Source of the DNA: Aerococcaceae bacterium DSM 111021
GTDB taxonomy: Bacteria; Bacillota; Bacilli; Lactobacillales; Aerococcaceae
NCBI GenBank assembly: GCA_020112395.1
Contig: JACCEK010000002.1
Span: forward strand, 372,001-436,000
DNA: 64,000 nt
Reading direction: 5' to 3'
Each line of letters opens with the position of its first letter. Positions within the stretch are counted from its first letter, which is position 1. The translations under genes were made by a program, and so were the position numbers. A model generated the notes under the pieces. The model was not told the origin of the DNA. It ran no database searches and saw only the letters and a list, made by a program, of their open reading frames with translations. This document shows, piece by piece, positions 18,464 to 27,916 of the stretch.

Positions 18464-20190
18464 ATTGGTTTCACCCCAGTCATCTCGCCGTTCCCTTTAC
18501 CTGCTGGTACCATGGGGAATACTTTTTCTTTCATCGGTATCATGACCTCAACAACAACCGGTCCGTCATAAGCGAAGACCTCTTCCAAAGCCTCATCGAC
18601 TATGGATTCTTGACTGATCTGCATCCCCTTAATTCCGTAACCGTCTGCAATCTTCACGAAGTCTGGATTCTTACCGTCATTGAATAAGGACTCCGAATAA
18701 TGTTCGTCGTAAAGCAATTCTTGCCACTGCCGTACCATGCCTAAGGTCTCATTATTCAATATAAAAATCTTAACCGGCAAATTGTATTGCTTAATGGTCG
18801 CCAGTTCTTGAATGGTCATCTGATAGCCACCATCTCCTACAAAGAGTGCAACCGTCTCATCTGGACGACCAATCTGAGCACCTATTGCCGCTGGCAAGCC
18901 GAACCCCATAGTTCCTAAACCGCCCGAACTGACAAAGCTTAATGGCTTATCTTGACAGTAAAATTGTGCTGCCCACATTTGGTGCTGACCTACATCGGTA
19001 ATCACAATGGCTTGGTGATTAGTCTTTTGCGAGACTTTCTCAATGAACCATTGGGGTGAGATGAGTTGGTCGTAATTGTAGTACCAGAAAGGTTTATCTT
19101 CCTTCTTGGCTAGGCAATGGTCAATCCAATCGCTATAGTCTACCTGAACGGCATCCGCTTCAAGTAAAGCTTCTAGAGCCAACTTAGCGTCGCTGACGAC
19201 GGGGATGTCGACTTTGATATTTTTGCCAATTTCAGCGGGGTCGATGTCAATATGCACCACTTTGGAATGGGGTGAAAACTCTGACAACTTGCCCGTCAGT
19301 CGGTCATCGAAGCGGGACCCGATATTAATTAAGAGATCAGCATTGATAATGGCTTGGTTGGAGGCGTAGCTACCGTGCATCCCTCCCATGCCGAGTGATA
19401 GTCTGTGCGAGCCTGGTAGGGCCCCAATGCCTTGCAAAGTATTCACAACCGGCATGGGATAGCGGTCGAGGAAAGTTAATAATTCTTCATTGGCCTTGGC
19501 AAAGTGCACACCCGCTCCAGCTAATAAGACGGGCTTTTCAGCCTGGAGTAAGGCTTCTAGCACTCTTTCGATCTGCCCCGCATTCGGTTGAGTCGTTGGC
19601 TGGTAACCTGCTAAGTGGAAGTCGCCTGAATAATCCCCCTCCACTAAGGCTTCAGATATATTTTTGGGAATATCTATTACCACTGGCCCTTTACGGCCAC
19701 TTGAAGCGATATGGAAGGCCTCATTCATTATGCGCGGTATGTCTGCGACATTTTTTATTTGATAATTGTGCTTTGAGATAGGGGTTGTTAGACCGATAAC
19801 ATCCGCTTCTTGGAAGGCATCCGTTCCAATCACTGCCGAGGAGACTTGCCCAGCGATGACGACTAAGGGAAGTGAGTCTAACATGGCGTCAGCAATCCCT
19901 GTAAGTAGGTTCGTGATACCTGGTCCTGATGTCGCAAGAACCACTCCCGTCTTGCCCGTAACGCGGGCATAGCCTTCCGCAGCATGAATTAAGCCTTGTT
20001 CGTGGCGGCAGAGATAATTTTTAAAGCTAGGATTCATCTCATAGAGTGAATCAAATATTGGTAAGACTGAGCCACCTGGATAGCCAAATATTACATCCAC
20101 ATCGTTGTCCATTAAACTTTGAATGAGTAAGTCTGCCCCAGTTCTTATTGTTTTTGTTTGATTTGAGTGCTCATTTTTGTACGGTTCCAC
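18460..20190 (-). CDS. ilvB: acetolactate synthase large subunit IlvB
   Basis: 576 aa ThDP enzyme. GYPGGSVLPIFDSLY, the catalytic Glu in LCRHEQGLIHAAEGYAR (about residue 63), the central domain RFDDRLTGKL, and the ThDP/Mg motif GDGGYQMTIQEL with NN about 28 residues later. It joins two pyruvates, or pyruvate and 2-oxobutyrate. The start is GTG at 20190, nine bases after AAAGGAGG. With IlvN next to it this is the anabolic, feedback-regulated form, not the catabolic AlsS. Confidence 0.96.
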   Translation of the reverse strand: MEPYKNEHSNQTKTIRTGADLLIQSLMDNDVDVIFGYPGGSVLPIFDSLYEMNPSFKNYLCRHEQGLIHAAEGYARVTGKTGVVLATSGPGITNLLTGIADAMLDSLPLVVIAGQVSSAVIGTDAFQEADVIGLTTPISKHNYQIKNVADIPRIMNEAFHIASSGRKGPVVIDIPKNISEALVEGDYSGDFHLAGYQPTTQPNAGQIERVLEALLQAEKPVLLAGAGVHFAKANEELLTFLDRYPMPVVNTLQGIGALPGSHRLSLGMGGMHGSYASNQAIINADLLINIGSRFDDRLTGKLSEFSPHSKVVHIDIDPAEIGKNIKVDIPVVSDAKLALEALLEADAVQVDYSDWIDHCLAKKEDKPFWYYNYDQLISPQWFIEKVSQKTNHQAIVITDVGQHQMWAAQFYCQDKPLSFVSSGGLGTMGFGLPAAIGAQIGRPDETVALFVGDGGYQMTIQELATIKQYNLPVKIFILNNETLGMVRQWQELLYDEHYSESLFNDGKNPDFVKIADGYGIKGMQISQESIVDEALEEVFAYDGPVVVEVMIPMKEKVFPMVPAGKGNGEMTGVKPI

Positions 20191-20238
20191 ACATCAACGC
20201 CTCCTTTTTTAATAATTTTTGTTCGATGGATCTCACCC

Positions 20239-21933
20239 TTAATTGTTCCACTCTTCACGCTTATAGAAGTCGGTAATCGCTCCTCGTGATGAACTTGATA
20301 CAATATGGGCGTATTTACCTAAGGCACCACGTGTCTCAAGTGGTGGTAAGACGAGCTGAGCACGACGCTCGGCTAATTCTTCCTCAGATACAACCATCGT
20401 TAATTCCTTGGTATCTTGGTCAATGATAATGGTGTCACCGTCTTGGACAAGGGCGATTGGTCCACCATCTTGTGCTTCTGGGGCCACATGTCCGACTACG
20501 AATCCGTGAGATCCACCTGAGAAGCGACCGTCAGTAATTAAGCAGACTTTCAATCCTTTACCTACTAACATACTGGATAAGGACAGCATCTCTGGCATAC
20601 CTGGCCCACCCTTAGGTCCTACATATCGAACAATGACCACGTCGTTATCAACAATCTCATGGTGTAAGGTCGCTTCAATGGCTTCTTCCTCGGTGTTATA
20701 GACTTTAGCTGGTCCTTCATGGCGGCGAACTTTCAATCCTGATACCTTCACAACAGCACCTTCAGGAGCTAAGTTCCCTCTAAGGACAATCAACGGGCCA
20801 TCGGCACGTTTAGGATTTGATAGTGGCATAATAACTTGTTGTCCAGCCACTAAGTCAGGAGCATCTTCTAAGTTCTCAGCTAAGGTCTTACCAGTTACTG
20901 TTAAGCAATCTCCATGAATGTAACCATTTTGGTATAAATACTTGAGTACCGCTGGTACTCCACCCGCCTCATATAAATCTTGGAAGACATAATGACCACT
21001 TGGCTTCAAGTCTGCTAGATGCGGCACTTTAGCTTGGATCGTATTAAAGTCTTCAATCTTTAAGTCAACATCGGCGGCATGGGCGATGGCTAACAAATGC
21101 AAAATGGCATTGGTTGACCCTCCTAAGGCCATCGTTAAGGTAATGGCATTCTCAAAGGATTTGCGGGTTAAAATATCGCTTGGTCGGATATTTTTATCAA
21201 TTAATTGAAGGACTGCGCGTCCTGCTTTGAGGACATCATCTTCTTTGGCTTGGGTAATGGCTGGGTTGGAGGAAGAGCCTGGTAAGCTTAAGCCAAGGGC
21301 CTCAATGGCTGACGCCATGGTATTGGCAGTGTACATTCCACCACATGCACCTGGGCCCGGACAGGCATTACATTCAATTTTCTTTAATTGTTCATCGCTA
21401 ATCTCACCATTATTCCATTTACCTACACCTTCAAAGACAGATACTAAGTCAATGTCTTTGCCGTTTAACTTACCTGGGGCAATGGTTCCTCCGTAGACGA
21501 AGATGGACGGAATATCCAGGTTAGCCATCGCAATGACACAACCCGGCATATTCTTATCACAGCCACCAATGGCTACAAAGGCGTCACAGTTATGACCGCC
21601 AATGGCTATCTCTACTGAATCTGCAATGGCATCCCGGCTGGGCAAGGAATACCGCATTCCTTGCGTTCCCATGGCAATTCCATCGGATACCGTAATCGTT
21701 CCGAATTGAACAGGCCATCCACCACTTTCACTAACGCCTTCCTTAGCAATAATTCCTAAGTCATGAAGGTGAATGTTACACGGCGTATTCTCAGCCCAAG
21801 TAGATATCACACCAATAATCGGCTTCTCAAAACTCTCATCATCCATTCCTGTCGCTCGCATCATTGCCCGGTTAGGCGCCTTTACAGGACCGTCATACAC
21901 ATGACTACGTTTTTTTAGATTTTTATTTGACAT
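20239..21933 (-). CDS. ilvD: dihydroxy-acid dehydratase IlvD
   Basis: 564 aa. The Fe-S ligand motifs [10 protein letters not shown] (about 122-131) and [18 protein letters not shown] (about 190-207) and the C-terminal [20 protein letters not shown] are diagnostic. It dehydrates dihydroxy acids to 2-oxoisovalerate or 2-oxo-3-methylvalerate and needs an Fe-S cluster. First gene of ilvDBNC. Divergent to the SufT-like gene; the two share a 166-bp intergenic region with a six-copy heptanucleotide repeat. Confidence 0.97.
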   Translation of the reverse strand: MSNKNLKKRSHVYDGPVKAPNRAMMRATGMDDESFEKPIIGVISTWAENTPCNIHLHDLGIIAKEGVSESGGWPVQFGTITVSDGIAMGTQGMRYSLPSRDAIADSVEIAIGGHNCDAFVAIGGCDKNMPGCVIAMANLDIPSIFVYGGTIAPGKLNGKDIDLVSVFEGVGKWNNGEISDEQLKKIECNACPGPGACGGMYTANTMASAIEALGLSLPGSSSNPAITQAKEDDVLKAGRAVLQLIDKNIRPSDILTRKSFENAITLTMALGGSTNAILHLLAIAHAADVDLKIEDFNTIQAKVPHLADLKPSGHYVFQDLYEAGGVPAVLKYLYQNGYIHGDCLTVTGKTLAENLEDAPDLVAGQQVIMPLSNPKRADGPLIVLRGNLAPEGAVVKVSGLKVRRHEGPAKVYNTEEEAIEATLHHEIVDNDVVIVRYVGPKGGPGMPEMLSLSSMLVGKGLKVCLITDGRFSGGSHGFVVGHVAPEAQDGGPIALVQDGDTIIIDQDTKELTMVVSEEELAERRAQLVLPPLETRGALGKYAHIVSSSSRGAITDFYKREEWNN

Positions 21934-21973
21934 GGTCGTTCATCCTTTCAAGATTGACTCTTTCATTTTCACT

Positions 21974-22001
21974 TTGACAAGTTCCATATATCCGGTAAAA
22001 T
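21974..22001 (+). promoter_or_regulatory. promoter of the SufT-like gene
   Basis: -35 TTGACA (21974-21979), 16-bp spacer, -10 TAAAAT (21996-22001). The -10 box directly abuts the heptanucleotide repeat, so transcription should start inside the repeat. Confidence 0.65.
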
Positions 22002-22043
22002 AATTGATAATTGATAATTGATAATTGATAATTGATAATTGAT
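22002..22043. repeat. six perfect copies of the heptamer AATTGAT
   Basis: Uninterrupted 7-bp tandem repeat (42 bp) between the divergent ilvD and SufT-like genes, starting at the base after the -10 box of the rightward promoter. Such short perfect arrays are prone to slippage, so the copy number may vary among cells. Confidence 0.95.
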
Positions 22044-22099
22044 TAATTTTAATTGGAATTCACATCTAAAACTAATAATACAACGGAGGTAATATAAGT

Positions 22100-22441
22100 A
22101 TGAGAGACGATATTCAAACAAACAACTTTCCCGATGACTTAAAGCAAGCGATTATTGATCAACTTGTAACGATTTTCGACCCAGAAATTGGCTTGGACAT
22201 CTACAACCTCGGCTTAATCTATGCGATGGAGGTCGATAGTAACAAGCATTGTGAGATCACCTTAACTTTTACCGGTATGGCTTGCAGTTGCGTCGACACA
22301 GTGCCCATTGAGCTAACTGAAAAGTTAACTAGCATTGAAGGCATCGATACCGTTAAGGTCAATATCGTATGGGAGCCTGCTTGGAATATTCAAAACATCA
22401 GTCGGATTGGCCGGATCGCCTTAGGAATTAATCCTAATTAG
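22100..22441 (+). CDS. DUF59/MIP18-family metal-sulfur cluster assembly factor (SufT-like)
   Basis: 113 aa. IFDPEIGLDIYNLGLIY, then TLTFTGMACSCVDTVP (the conserved cysteine region of the family), and the tail VNIVWEPAWN are the MIP18/PaaD core. These proteins help maturation of Fe-S enzymes in the cytosol. GGAGG at 22084-22088 sets the ATG. The position between ilvD and ilvA and near sufCDSUB supports a role in serving the Fe-S dehydratases of this region. Monocistronic, with a terminator just after. Confidence 0.85.
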   Translation: MRDDIQTNNFPDDLKQAIIDQLVTIFDPEIGLDIYNLGLIYAMEVDSNKHCEITLTFTGMACSCVDTVPIELTEKLTSIEGIDTVKVNIVWEPAWNIQNISRIGRIALGINPN

Positions 22442-22460
22442 TTAAATATTCTGCCCTTCA

Positions 22461-22491
22461 ACTTGCTTCAACTACAGAAGCAAGTTTTTTT
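22461..22491 (+). terminator. terminator of the SufT-like gene
   Basis: ACTTGCTTC-aactaca-GAAGCAAGT followed by TTTTTTTG. Confidence 0.85.
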
Positions 22492-22526
22492 GTTTTTCTT
22501 AGGGTCGGCAACTGATTCAGCCATCA

Positions 22527-22907
22527 TTAACCTTTCTCAACTTCAGCAATCACCTCAATTTCAACCAAGGCACCTAATGGCAAGTCTCGGACCGCAAAGG
22601 CCGAGCGAGCTGGATAAGGGGCTTTGAACTGTTGTGCGTAGATCTCGTTCACTTTATCGAAGTGTTGAATGTCACTCAGTAAGACCGTGACTTTGACAAT
22701 ACTAGCTAAAGTTAAGTCTTCAGACTCTAATACGTAGCTAATATTTTTGAAGGCTTGTTGCGTTTGCTTTTCTAAGCCGTCAACTAATTGGCCGGTCTCT
22801 TTATCGAGCCCTATTTGACCGGATAGAAATATCAGTCCGTTGGTCTTGATTGCCTGAGAATAAGGTCCTACTGCATCGGGAGCTAGGGGCGAATTGACTA
22901 CTTTCAT
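22527..22907 (-). CDS. ridA: RidA-family reactive intermediate/imine deaminase
   Basis: 126 aa when started at ATG 22907, which has a near-perfect Shine-Dalgarno (GAGGAGG); a longer frame to 22958 lacks one. PDAVGPYSQAI, FLSGQIGLDKETGQLV, the catalytic-site Arg in YPARSAFAV and LPLGALVEIEVIAEV are RidA hallmarks. RidA hydrolyses the 2-aminoacrylate/2-aminocrotonate made by PLP dehydratases such as IlvA, and so protects PLP enzymes. It follows ilvA by 54 bp in the same operon, a direct functional match. Confidence 0.93.
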   Translation of the reverse strand: MKVVNSPLAPDAVGPYSQAIKTNGLIFLSGQIGLDKETGQLVDGLEKQTQQAFKNISYVLESEDLTLASIVKVTVLLSDIQHFDKVNEIYAQQFKAPYPARSAFAVRDLPLGALVEIEVIAEVEKG

Positions 22908-22961
22908 TTTCTTCCTCCTCAAAATCTTTCTCTGATAAATCACTCGAATATTCATCATCGA

Positions 22962-24221
22962 CTACACTAATAATTGATACAGACTCGGATTTTCCGTGAC
23001 GTTAATATAGTTAGAATCAAAGGCTTCGATCCGGCGAAGTAAACTTTCTAAATTCTCGCGCTTACCTAATTGGATGCCGATAAAGACAGGTGCTTGGGAT
23101 CGATTAATCCGCTTCGTATATTCAAAGCGGGTAATATCATCATCCTTGTTCAACACATCCGTTACGAAGTCTTTCAAAGCACCAGCACGTTGGGGGAACT
23201 TGACGATAAAATATTTTTGCAAGCCGCGGTAGACCATGGCACGCTCTTCAATTTCCGCCATGCGGTTAATGTCATTATTCCCACCTGATATTAAGCAGAC
23301 GACGGTCTTGCCTCGAATCTCATCAGCCATCTTATCTAAGGCAGCTACCGTTAAGGCACCTGAGGGCTCGACGACTATCGCTTGCCTAGTATACAAATCT
23401 AATATCGTCTGGCTGACCTGTCCTTCAGGAACTGTAATAAAATCTTCAACAAATTCTTTTGTGTAGTGGTAGGTTAAGTCACCCACCTTAGCCACCGCTG
23501 TCCCATCGCAAAACTTATCCACTTTCTCTAGTGCTACCGGACCTCCCTGTTCGATCGCTAATTTCATGGAAGCTGCCCCATCTGGTTCCACTCCTATAAT
23601 GGCGGAAGTTGGCATGGCATCTTTGACGTAGGCACTCACTCCTGAGATTAAGCCACCCCCTCCTACGGGTAGCAAGATGTAATCCGCTTGGTCACCATTG
23701 GCCACTAAGTCTTGATGGATCTCGACGCCAATCGTTCCTTGCCCTAAGATAACGTTCAAATCGTCAAAGGGCTCAATGAAGGTAAGATTGTGCTTTTCAG
23801 CGTAGACATGAGCAGTGACGTTACTCTTATCAAAGGTATCTTCTTGAATGACAACCTTGACGTATTTGCCTCCAAAATATTGAACTTGGTCAATCTTTTG
23901 TCTTGGAGTTGTGGTCGGCATGAAGATAATTCCATTCACCTTCTTCAACTGGCAAGTATAAGCAACGCCTTGGGCATGGTTTCCAGCCGACGCACAAATA
24001 ACCCCCTTAGCAAGCTCATCGTCTGATAACTGATTAATAGCATACAGCGCTCCTCTCAGTTTAAATGAACGTACAATTTGTAAGTCTTCCCGCTTTAAAT
24101 AGATCGACGCTTTATACTTATCTGACAAATAGGGATCATACATTAACGGCGTTTGGTTGACGCTCTGCCTTAATGACTTATACGCAGCAAGTACATCTTC
24201 TGATGTAATAGTTGGAAACAT
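22962..24221 (-). CDS. ilvA: threonine dehydratase IlvA (biosynthetic)
   Basis: 419 aa. PLP lysine in VRSFKLRGALYA (about residue 57), SAGNHAQGVAY, PVGGGGLISG and ISGGNNDINRM give the fold-type II core. A C-terminal ACT-like domain (from about residue 335, KYFIVKFPQRAGALKDFV) indicates allosteric regulation. It makes 2-oxobutyrate for isoleucine. The single regulatory domain makes it the short (about 420 aa) form found in many Firmicutes. GAGGAGG Shine-Dalgarno. Confidence 0.95.
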   Translation of the reverse strand: MFPTITSEDVLAAYKSLRQSVNQTPLMYDPYLSDKYKASIYLKREDLQIVRSFKLRGALYAINQLSDDELAKGVICASAGNHAQGVAYTCQLKKVNGIIFMPTTTPRQKIDQVQYFGGKYVKVVIQEDTFDKSNVTAHVYAEKHNLTFIEPFDDLNVILGQGTIGVEIHQDLVANGDQADYILLPVGGGGLISGVSAYVKDAMPTSAIIGVEPDGAASMKLAIEQGGPVALEKVDKFCDGTAVAKVGDLTYHYTKEFVEDFITVPEGQVSQTILDLYTRQAIVVEPSGALTVAALDKMADEIRGKTVVCLISGGNNDINRMAEIEERAMVYRGLQKYFIVKFPQRAGALKDFVTDVLNKDDDITRFEYTKRINRSQAPVFIGIQLGKRENLESLLRRIEAFDSNYINVTENPSLYQLLV

Positions 24222-24260
24222 GCCTTATCCTCCTCGTTTTATTAAATATTAATTAGAACC

Positions 24261-24289
24261 ATTATGGATTAATTAATATCTAAAGTCAA
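24261..24289 (-). promoter_or_regulatory. promoter of ilvA-ridA
   Basis: -35 TTGACT (24284-24289), 17-bp spacer, -10 CATAAT (24261-24266). The rest of 24290-24639 is very AT-rich with no gene; no T-box or leader peptide was seen on either strand. Confidence 0.7.
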
Positions 24290-24639
24290 CACTTATAAAA
24301 TAAATTAATTAACCTTATTTATAAGTTATTATCCTGCTCTATATAATGATAGTTTAATTATATTATCGCTATTTATTCCATTGGATATTAATAATATTTT
24401 ATTGCGATACACCTTGATACAATCACTCTAAACCCTTAAATAGAACGGTTATAATTAGTTGTTTATACTTATTCAAAATATACCATTATCTTATTTCAAC
24501 TCAAAAAAAAGTCAATTTATTTCAAATTAATTATGAGAAATTTCTATCTTTTATAATTTGCATGTGCTATAGTATTAATAATTTTAATAAGAGACTAACG
24601 TCTTTTATTAAATTTAAATTAGAAAGCAAGGGGAGTGTT

Positions 24640-25773
24640 ATGTCAGTTAAAAATATTGTTAGTCAGTTCGTGATGGTTGCTTTATGTTTGTTATCGTTGG
24701 CTATTGGGACAGATGGATTCAATTTAACCGGCTTGAACTCACTCATTTTCTGGCAATCACGCTTTCCCAGAACCCTTAGCATTGTCTTAGTCGGTAGTAG
24801 TATGAGTTTGGCAGGCTTGTTGATGCAAAGTATTTCTAATAATAAGTTTGCTGGTCCTTCAACCGTTGGAACTATTGAAGCCGCCAAGCTAGGTCTTATC
24901 CTATGTCTGATCACACCGGGAATTACGAATGGGAATAAAATTTTCTTCTCCTTCTTGAGTGCGGCCGTTTTCACCCTAGGGTTTATTACTTTACTTAGGC
25001 AAATCCATATTAAGAAAGATTGGATGGTACCTCTTTTTGGTATTATTTACGGTCAATTGCTTAATGGACTCGGGCAAGCAATCGCCTACCGCTTCCAATT
25101 GACTCAAAATATTCAATCTTGGGTGCAAGGGTCCTTTGCCATGATTCAAGTTGGACGATATGAATGGTTATTTTTGAATATTATTACGATCTTCATCAGT
25201 TACTTACTGATTCACCGATTATCCATCGTGAAATTAGGAGAGGATTTCTCTACCAACTTGGGTATTAACTACCAAGCCACTTGGCTCATTATTATTATGT
25301 GTGTCTCATTGACGACAGCAGTCAATGTCATGGTTGTCGGAACACTTCCTTTCATAGGAGTGATTATCCCTAATATATTAAGAATTCAATCTGGCGATCT
25401 CTTAGCCCACTCCATGTCAGCCGTTATGATCTATGGGGCTGACTCACGCTTCGGATTGATATACCAAGTACTTGGATTCCAGCCGATTGAAGACTTCGTC
25501 ATCGAAGACCAATGTCATGGGCAATCGGTTAGCTTTGAAGGGATCTTAGACTTGAACCCAGACCGTATCTTCGTCATTGACCGTACCCAAGCCATTGGTT
25601 CTGGCAACTCAGCCAATGCGGACTTAGTGGAGAATGCCCTAATCAAAGAGACCAAGGCTTATCAAAATGATCAGATTCACTTCTTATCATCTCAATTATG
25701 GTATGTTTCTGGGTCAGGATTAGAATCCACCCACTTACAAATCCAAGAAATTGCAAACTTGATGCAACCTTAA
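24640..25773 (+). CDS. chimeric gene: FecCD-type siderophore permease N-part fused in frame to siderophore-binding protein C-part
   Basis: Start ATG 24640 follows AAGGGGAGTG; 377 aa. Residues 1 to about 259 are a FecCD permease of the YclN/FatD type (FWQSRFPRTLSIVLVGSSM, SNNKFAGPSTVGT, the VVGTLPFIGVIIPNILR coupling segment). From about residue 265 the sequence is the C-terminal half of a YclQ/FatB-type periplasmic-binding protein (GADSRFGLIYQVLGF, GQSVSFEGILDLNPDRIFVIDRTQAIG, QLWYVSGSGLES). The join (near 25410-25430) reads as one frame. In the usual operon order permease-permease-ATPase-binding protein, one in-frame deletion of the middle would give this product. The chimera lacks the end of the permease, and no siderophore ATPase gene is present, so transport is unlikely. 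It sits 35 bp ahead of sufC and may carry the promoter for suf. Confidence 0.88.
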   Translation: MSVKNIVSQFVMVALCLLSLAIGTDGFNLTGLNSLIFWQSRFPRTLSIVLVGSSMSLAGLLMQSISNNKFAGPSTVGTIEAAKLGLILCLITPGITNGNKIFFSFLSAAVFTLGFITLLRQIHIKKDWMVPLFGIIYGQLLNGLGQAIAYRFQLTQNIQSWVQGSFAMIQVGRYEWLFLNIITIFISYLLIHRLSIVKLGEDFSTNLGINYQATWLIIIMCVSLTTAVNVMVVGTLPFIGVIIPNILRIQSGDLLAHSMSAVMIYGADSRFGLIYQVLGFQPIEDFVIEDQCHGQSVSFEGILDLNPDRIFVIDRTQAIGSGNSANADLVENALIKETKAYQNDQIHFLSSQLWYVSGSGLESTHLQIQEIANLMQP

Positions 25774-25808
25774 TTTAATAAAAAGAAATCATATTACTGG
25801 AGGTAGAC

Positions 25809-26579
25809 ATGACAACACTAGACATTAGAAACTTACACGTATCCATTGAAGACAAAGAAATACTAAAAGGTGTGAATTTAACGATTAACACCAACGAGAT
25901 CCACGCCATTATGGGACCGAACGGAACCGGAAAATCTACTTTAGCCGCTGCCATTATGGGGAACCCTGCTTATGAGGTCACTGAAGGAGAAATCTATATT
26001 GACGGGGAAAACGTCCTGGAGATGGAAGTGGATGAACGAGCTCGCGCTGGCCTCTTCCTGGCTGTACAATATCCTAGCGAGATCCCCGGGGTAACCAATG
26101 CCCAATTCATGAAGGCGGCCATTAATTCACGCCGTGCCGAAGATGATAAGATCAACGTCATGGAATTTATTAAAAAATTGGACGAGAAGATGGCCATCTT
26201 AGATATGCCCGAGGCCATGGCTGAACGTTACTTGAACGAGGGCTTCTCAGGGGGCGAGAAGAAGCGGAATGAGATTCTTCAATTAATGATGATTGAACCC
26301 ACCTTCGCCATCTTAGATGAGATTGATTCAGGCTTAGATATTGATGCCTTAAAAGTTGTCTCCCGCGGAGTCAACGCTATGCGTGGTGATAACTTTGGTG
26401 CCTTAATTATTACCCACTACCAACGACTATTAAATTACATTACACCGGACTATATTCATATTGTCATTGATGGAAAAGTCGTTAAGTCGGGTGGTCCAGA
26501 ATTAGCACATCGTCTTGAAGCGGAAGGCTACAAAGGGATTATTGAAGAATTAGGCTTAGACTTTGAAGTGGAAGAGTAG
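25809..26579 (+). CDS. sufC: Fe-S cluster assembly ATPase SufC
   Basis: 256 aa ABC ATPase. Walker A GPNGTGKSTLA, signature GFSGGEKKRNEILQ (the SufC form with KKRNE), Walker B FAILDEIDSGLD and the ITHYQRLL H-loop. SufC works with SufB and SufD as a cytosolic scaffold, not a transporter. Strong Shine-Dalgarno CTGGAGGT. First gene of sufCDSUB. Confidence 0.97.
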   Translation: MTTLDIRNLHVSIEDKEILKGVNLTINTNEIHAIMGPNGTGKSTLAAAIMGNPAYEVTEGEIYIDGENVLEMEVDERARAGLFLAVQYPSEIPGVTNAQFMKAAINSRRAEDDKINVMEFIKKLDEKMAILDMPEAMAERYLNEGFSGGEKKRNEILQLMMIEPTFAILDEIDSGLDIDALKVVSRGVNAMRGDNFGALIITHYQRLLNYITPDYIHIVIDGKVVKSGGPELAHRLEAEGYKGIIEELGLDFEVEE

Positions 26580-27896
26580 GTGATGACATTGGAACAAACA
26601 AGCTTAGACCAACAACAATCACTCATCACACACTCTGATCAACTGCCAGACTTTTTCCTTACGGCTCAAGCCGAAGCCGCTGCTCAATGGGATAGCTTAG
26701 AGCTTCCAATTATCGAACGAATGCGTTATAAGAAATGGCCGCTTTTTACACAAACAATTACTAGCACCAGGACGAGACAGCCGGCCAACCCACTAGATGA
26801 TGTCACACTAGACTTATTATCTAATGATGAAGTGGCATCTCGAATTATCCATTACGGTAATGAAACTTACCTTGACTATATCGCCCAAGATTTAACTGAC
26901 AAAGGCGTTATTATCCAAGACTTGTTCACGGCCTTGGTTGACCATCCGGCCTTAGTTCAAAAGCACTTATTCTCTACCCTTGCCCCCTTGGAAGATAAGA
27001 TTAATGCTTATCACACGGCCTATATGAATGGTGGCTTGTTCATCTATATACCGAAAAATGTCGAGATTAAATTACCGATTGAAACGGTATTAGTTCAAGA
27101 TAGTCGCGATGAATTAGCATTTAACAAGCACATCTTAATTGTTAGTGAGCAAAATAGTCAGCTAACTTACTTAGAACGATCCACTACTGTCGGTGACCAT
27201 GCTAACAGTGCCACCCTATTGACCGAAGTCGTTGCTTCAGCCGGAGCCCAAGTGAAATTCGTCGCCATGGATGCTCTAGGGGAATCGACTTGCGCCTTCG
27301 TACGTCGCCACGGCATTACTTACGACGATGCCAATATTGAATGGGCCGCTGCGGCCATGAACCAAGGTAATACGATTTTAGACACTTATACGGAATTAAA
27401 AGGCCAAGGTTGCGCCTCCAATACAAATATTATTAGTATCGCCAATGGCAAGCAAACCCAAATGGTAAATACTGGATTATTAAATGTCGGCCATCATTCC
27501 GCTGCCAACATTTTCCAACACGGGGTTATATTAGACCAAGCCCGCCTAAGCTTTAATGGAATCGGTCATATTGTTAAAGACGCTAAAGGGGCCGACGCCC
27601 AACAAGAAAGCCGCTTAATGATGTTGTCGCAAGAATCGCGTGGCGATACTAACCCGATCTTATATATTGATGAATTCGAAGTGACGGCCGGTCACGCAGC
27701 CAGCGTGGGCCAAGTGGATCCTGAACAACTGTACTACTTAATGAGTCGCGGCTTATCACAAACTGATGCGGAATACTTATTAATTCGAGGCTTCCTCGGC
27801 CAAGTTATCCAGACCATTCCATCAATGCAAGTCAGGCAACAAATGGTTGAGATGATTGATAACAAATTACAGCTCTTACACCCTGGCAATCTTTAA
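26580..27896 (+). CDS. sufD: Fe-S cluster assembly protein SufD
   Basis: 438 aa. A right-handed beta-helix core with the GGLFIYIPKNVEI segment and the conserved C-terminus (GHAASVGQVDPEQLYYLMSRGL). It forms the SufBCD scaffold. The first codon is GTG directly after the sufC stop, with ATG as the next codon (26583) the likely alternative. Confidence 0.95.
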   Translation: MMTLEQTSLDQQQSLITHSDQLPDFFLTAQAEAAAQWDSLELPIIERMRYKKWPLFTQTITSTRTRQPANPLDDVTLDLLSNDEVASRIIHYGNETYLDYIAQDLTDKGVIIQDLFTALVDHPALVQKHLFSTLAPLEDKINAYHTAYMNGGLFIYIPKNVEIKLPIETVLVQDSRDELAFNKHILIVSEQNSQLTYLERSTTVGDHANSATLLTEVVASAGAQVKFVAMDALGESTCAFVRRHGITYDDANIEWAAAAMNQGNTILDTYTELKGQGCASNTNIISIANGKQTQMVNTGLLNVGHHSAANIFQHGVILDQARLSFNGIGHIVKDAKGADAQQESRLMMLSQESRGDTNPILYIDEFEVTAGHAASVGQVDPEQLYYLMSRGLSQTDAEYLLIRGFLGQVIQTIPSMQVRQQMVEMIDNKLQLLHPGNL

Positions 27897-27916
27897 GGAG
27901 AATTGAAGTGATATAA

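Noticed and set aside
19395-19972. Plus-strand ORFs inside ilvB
   Set aside because: Antisense shadows of a strongly conserved gene with no ribosome binding site or recognisable protein.
24290-24639. T-box or leader control upstream of ilvA or of the permease chimera; Fur box
   Set aside because: No GGTGG antiterminator core, no leader peptide and no convincing 19-bp Fur palindrome in this AT-rich stretch.
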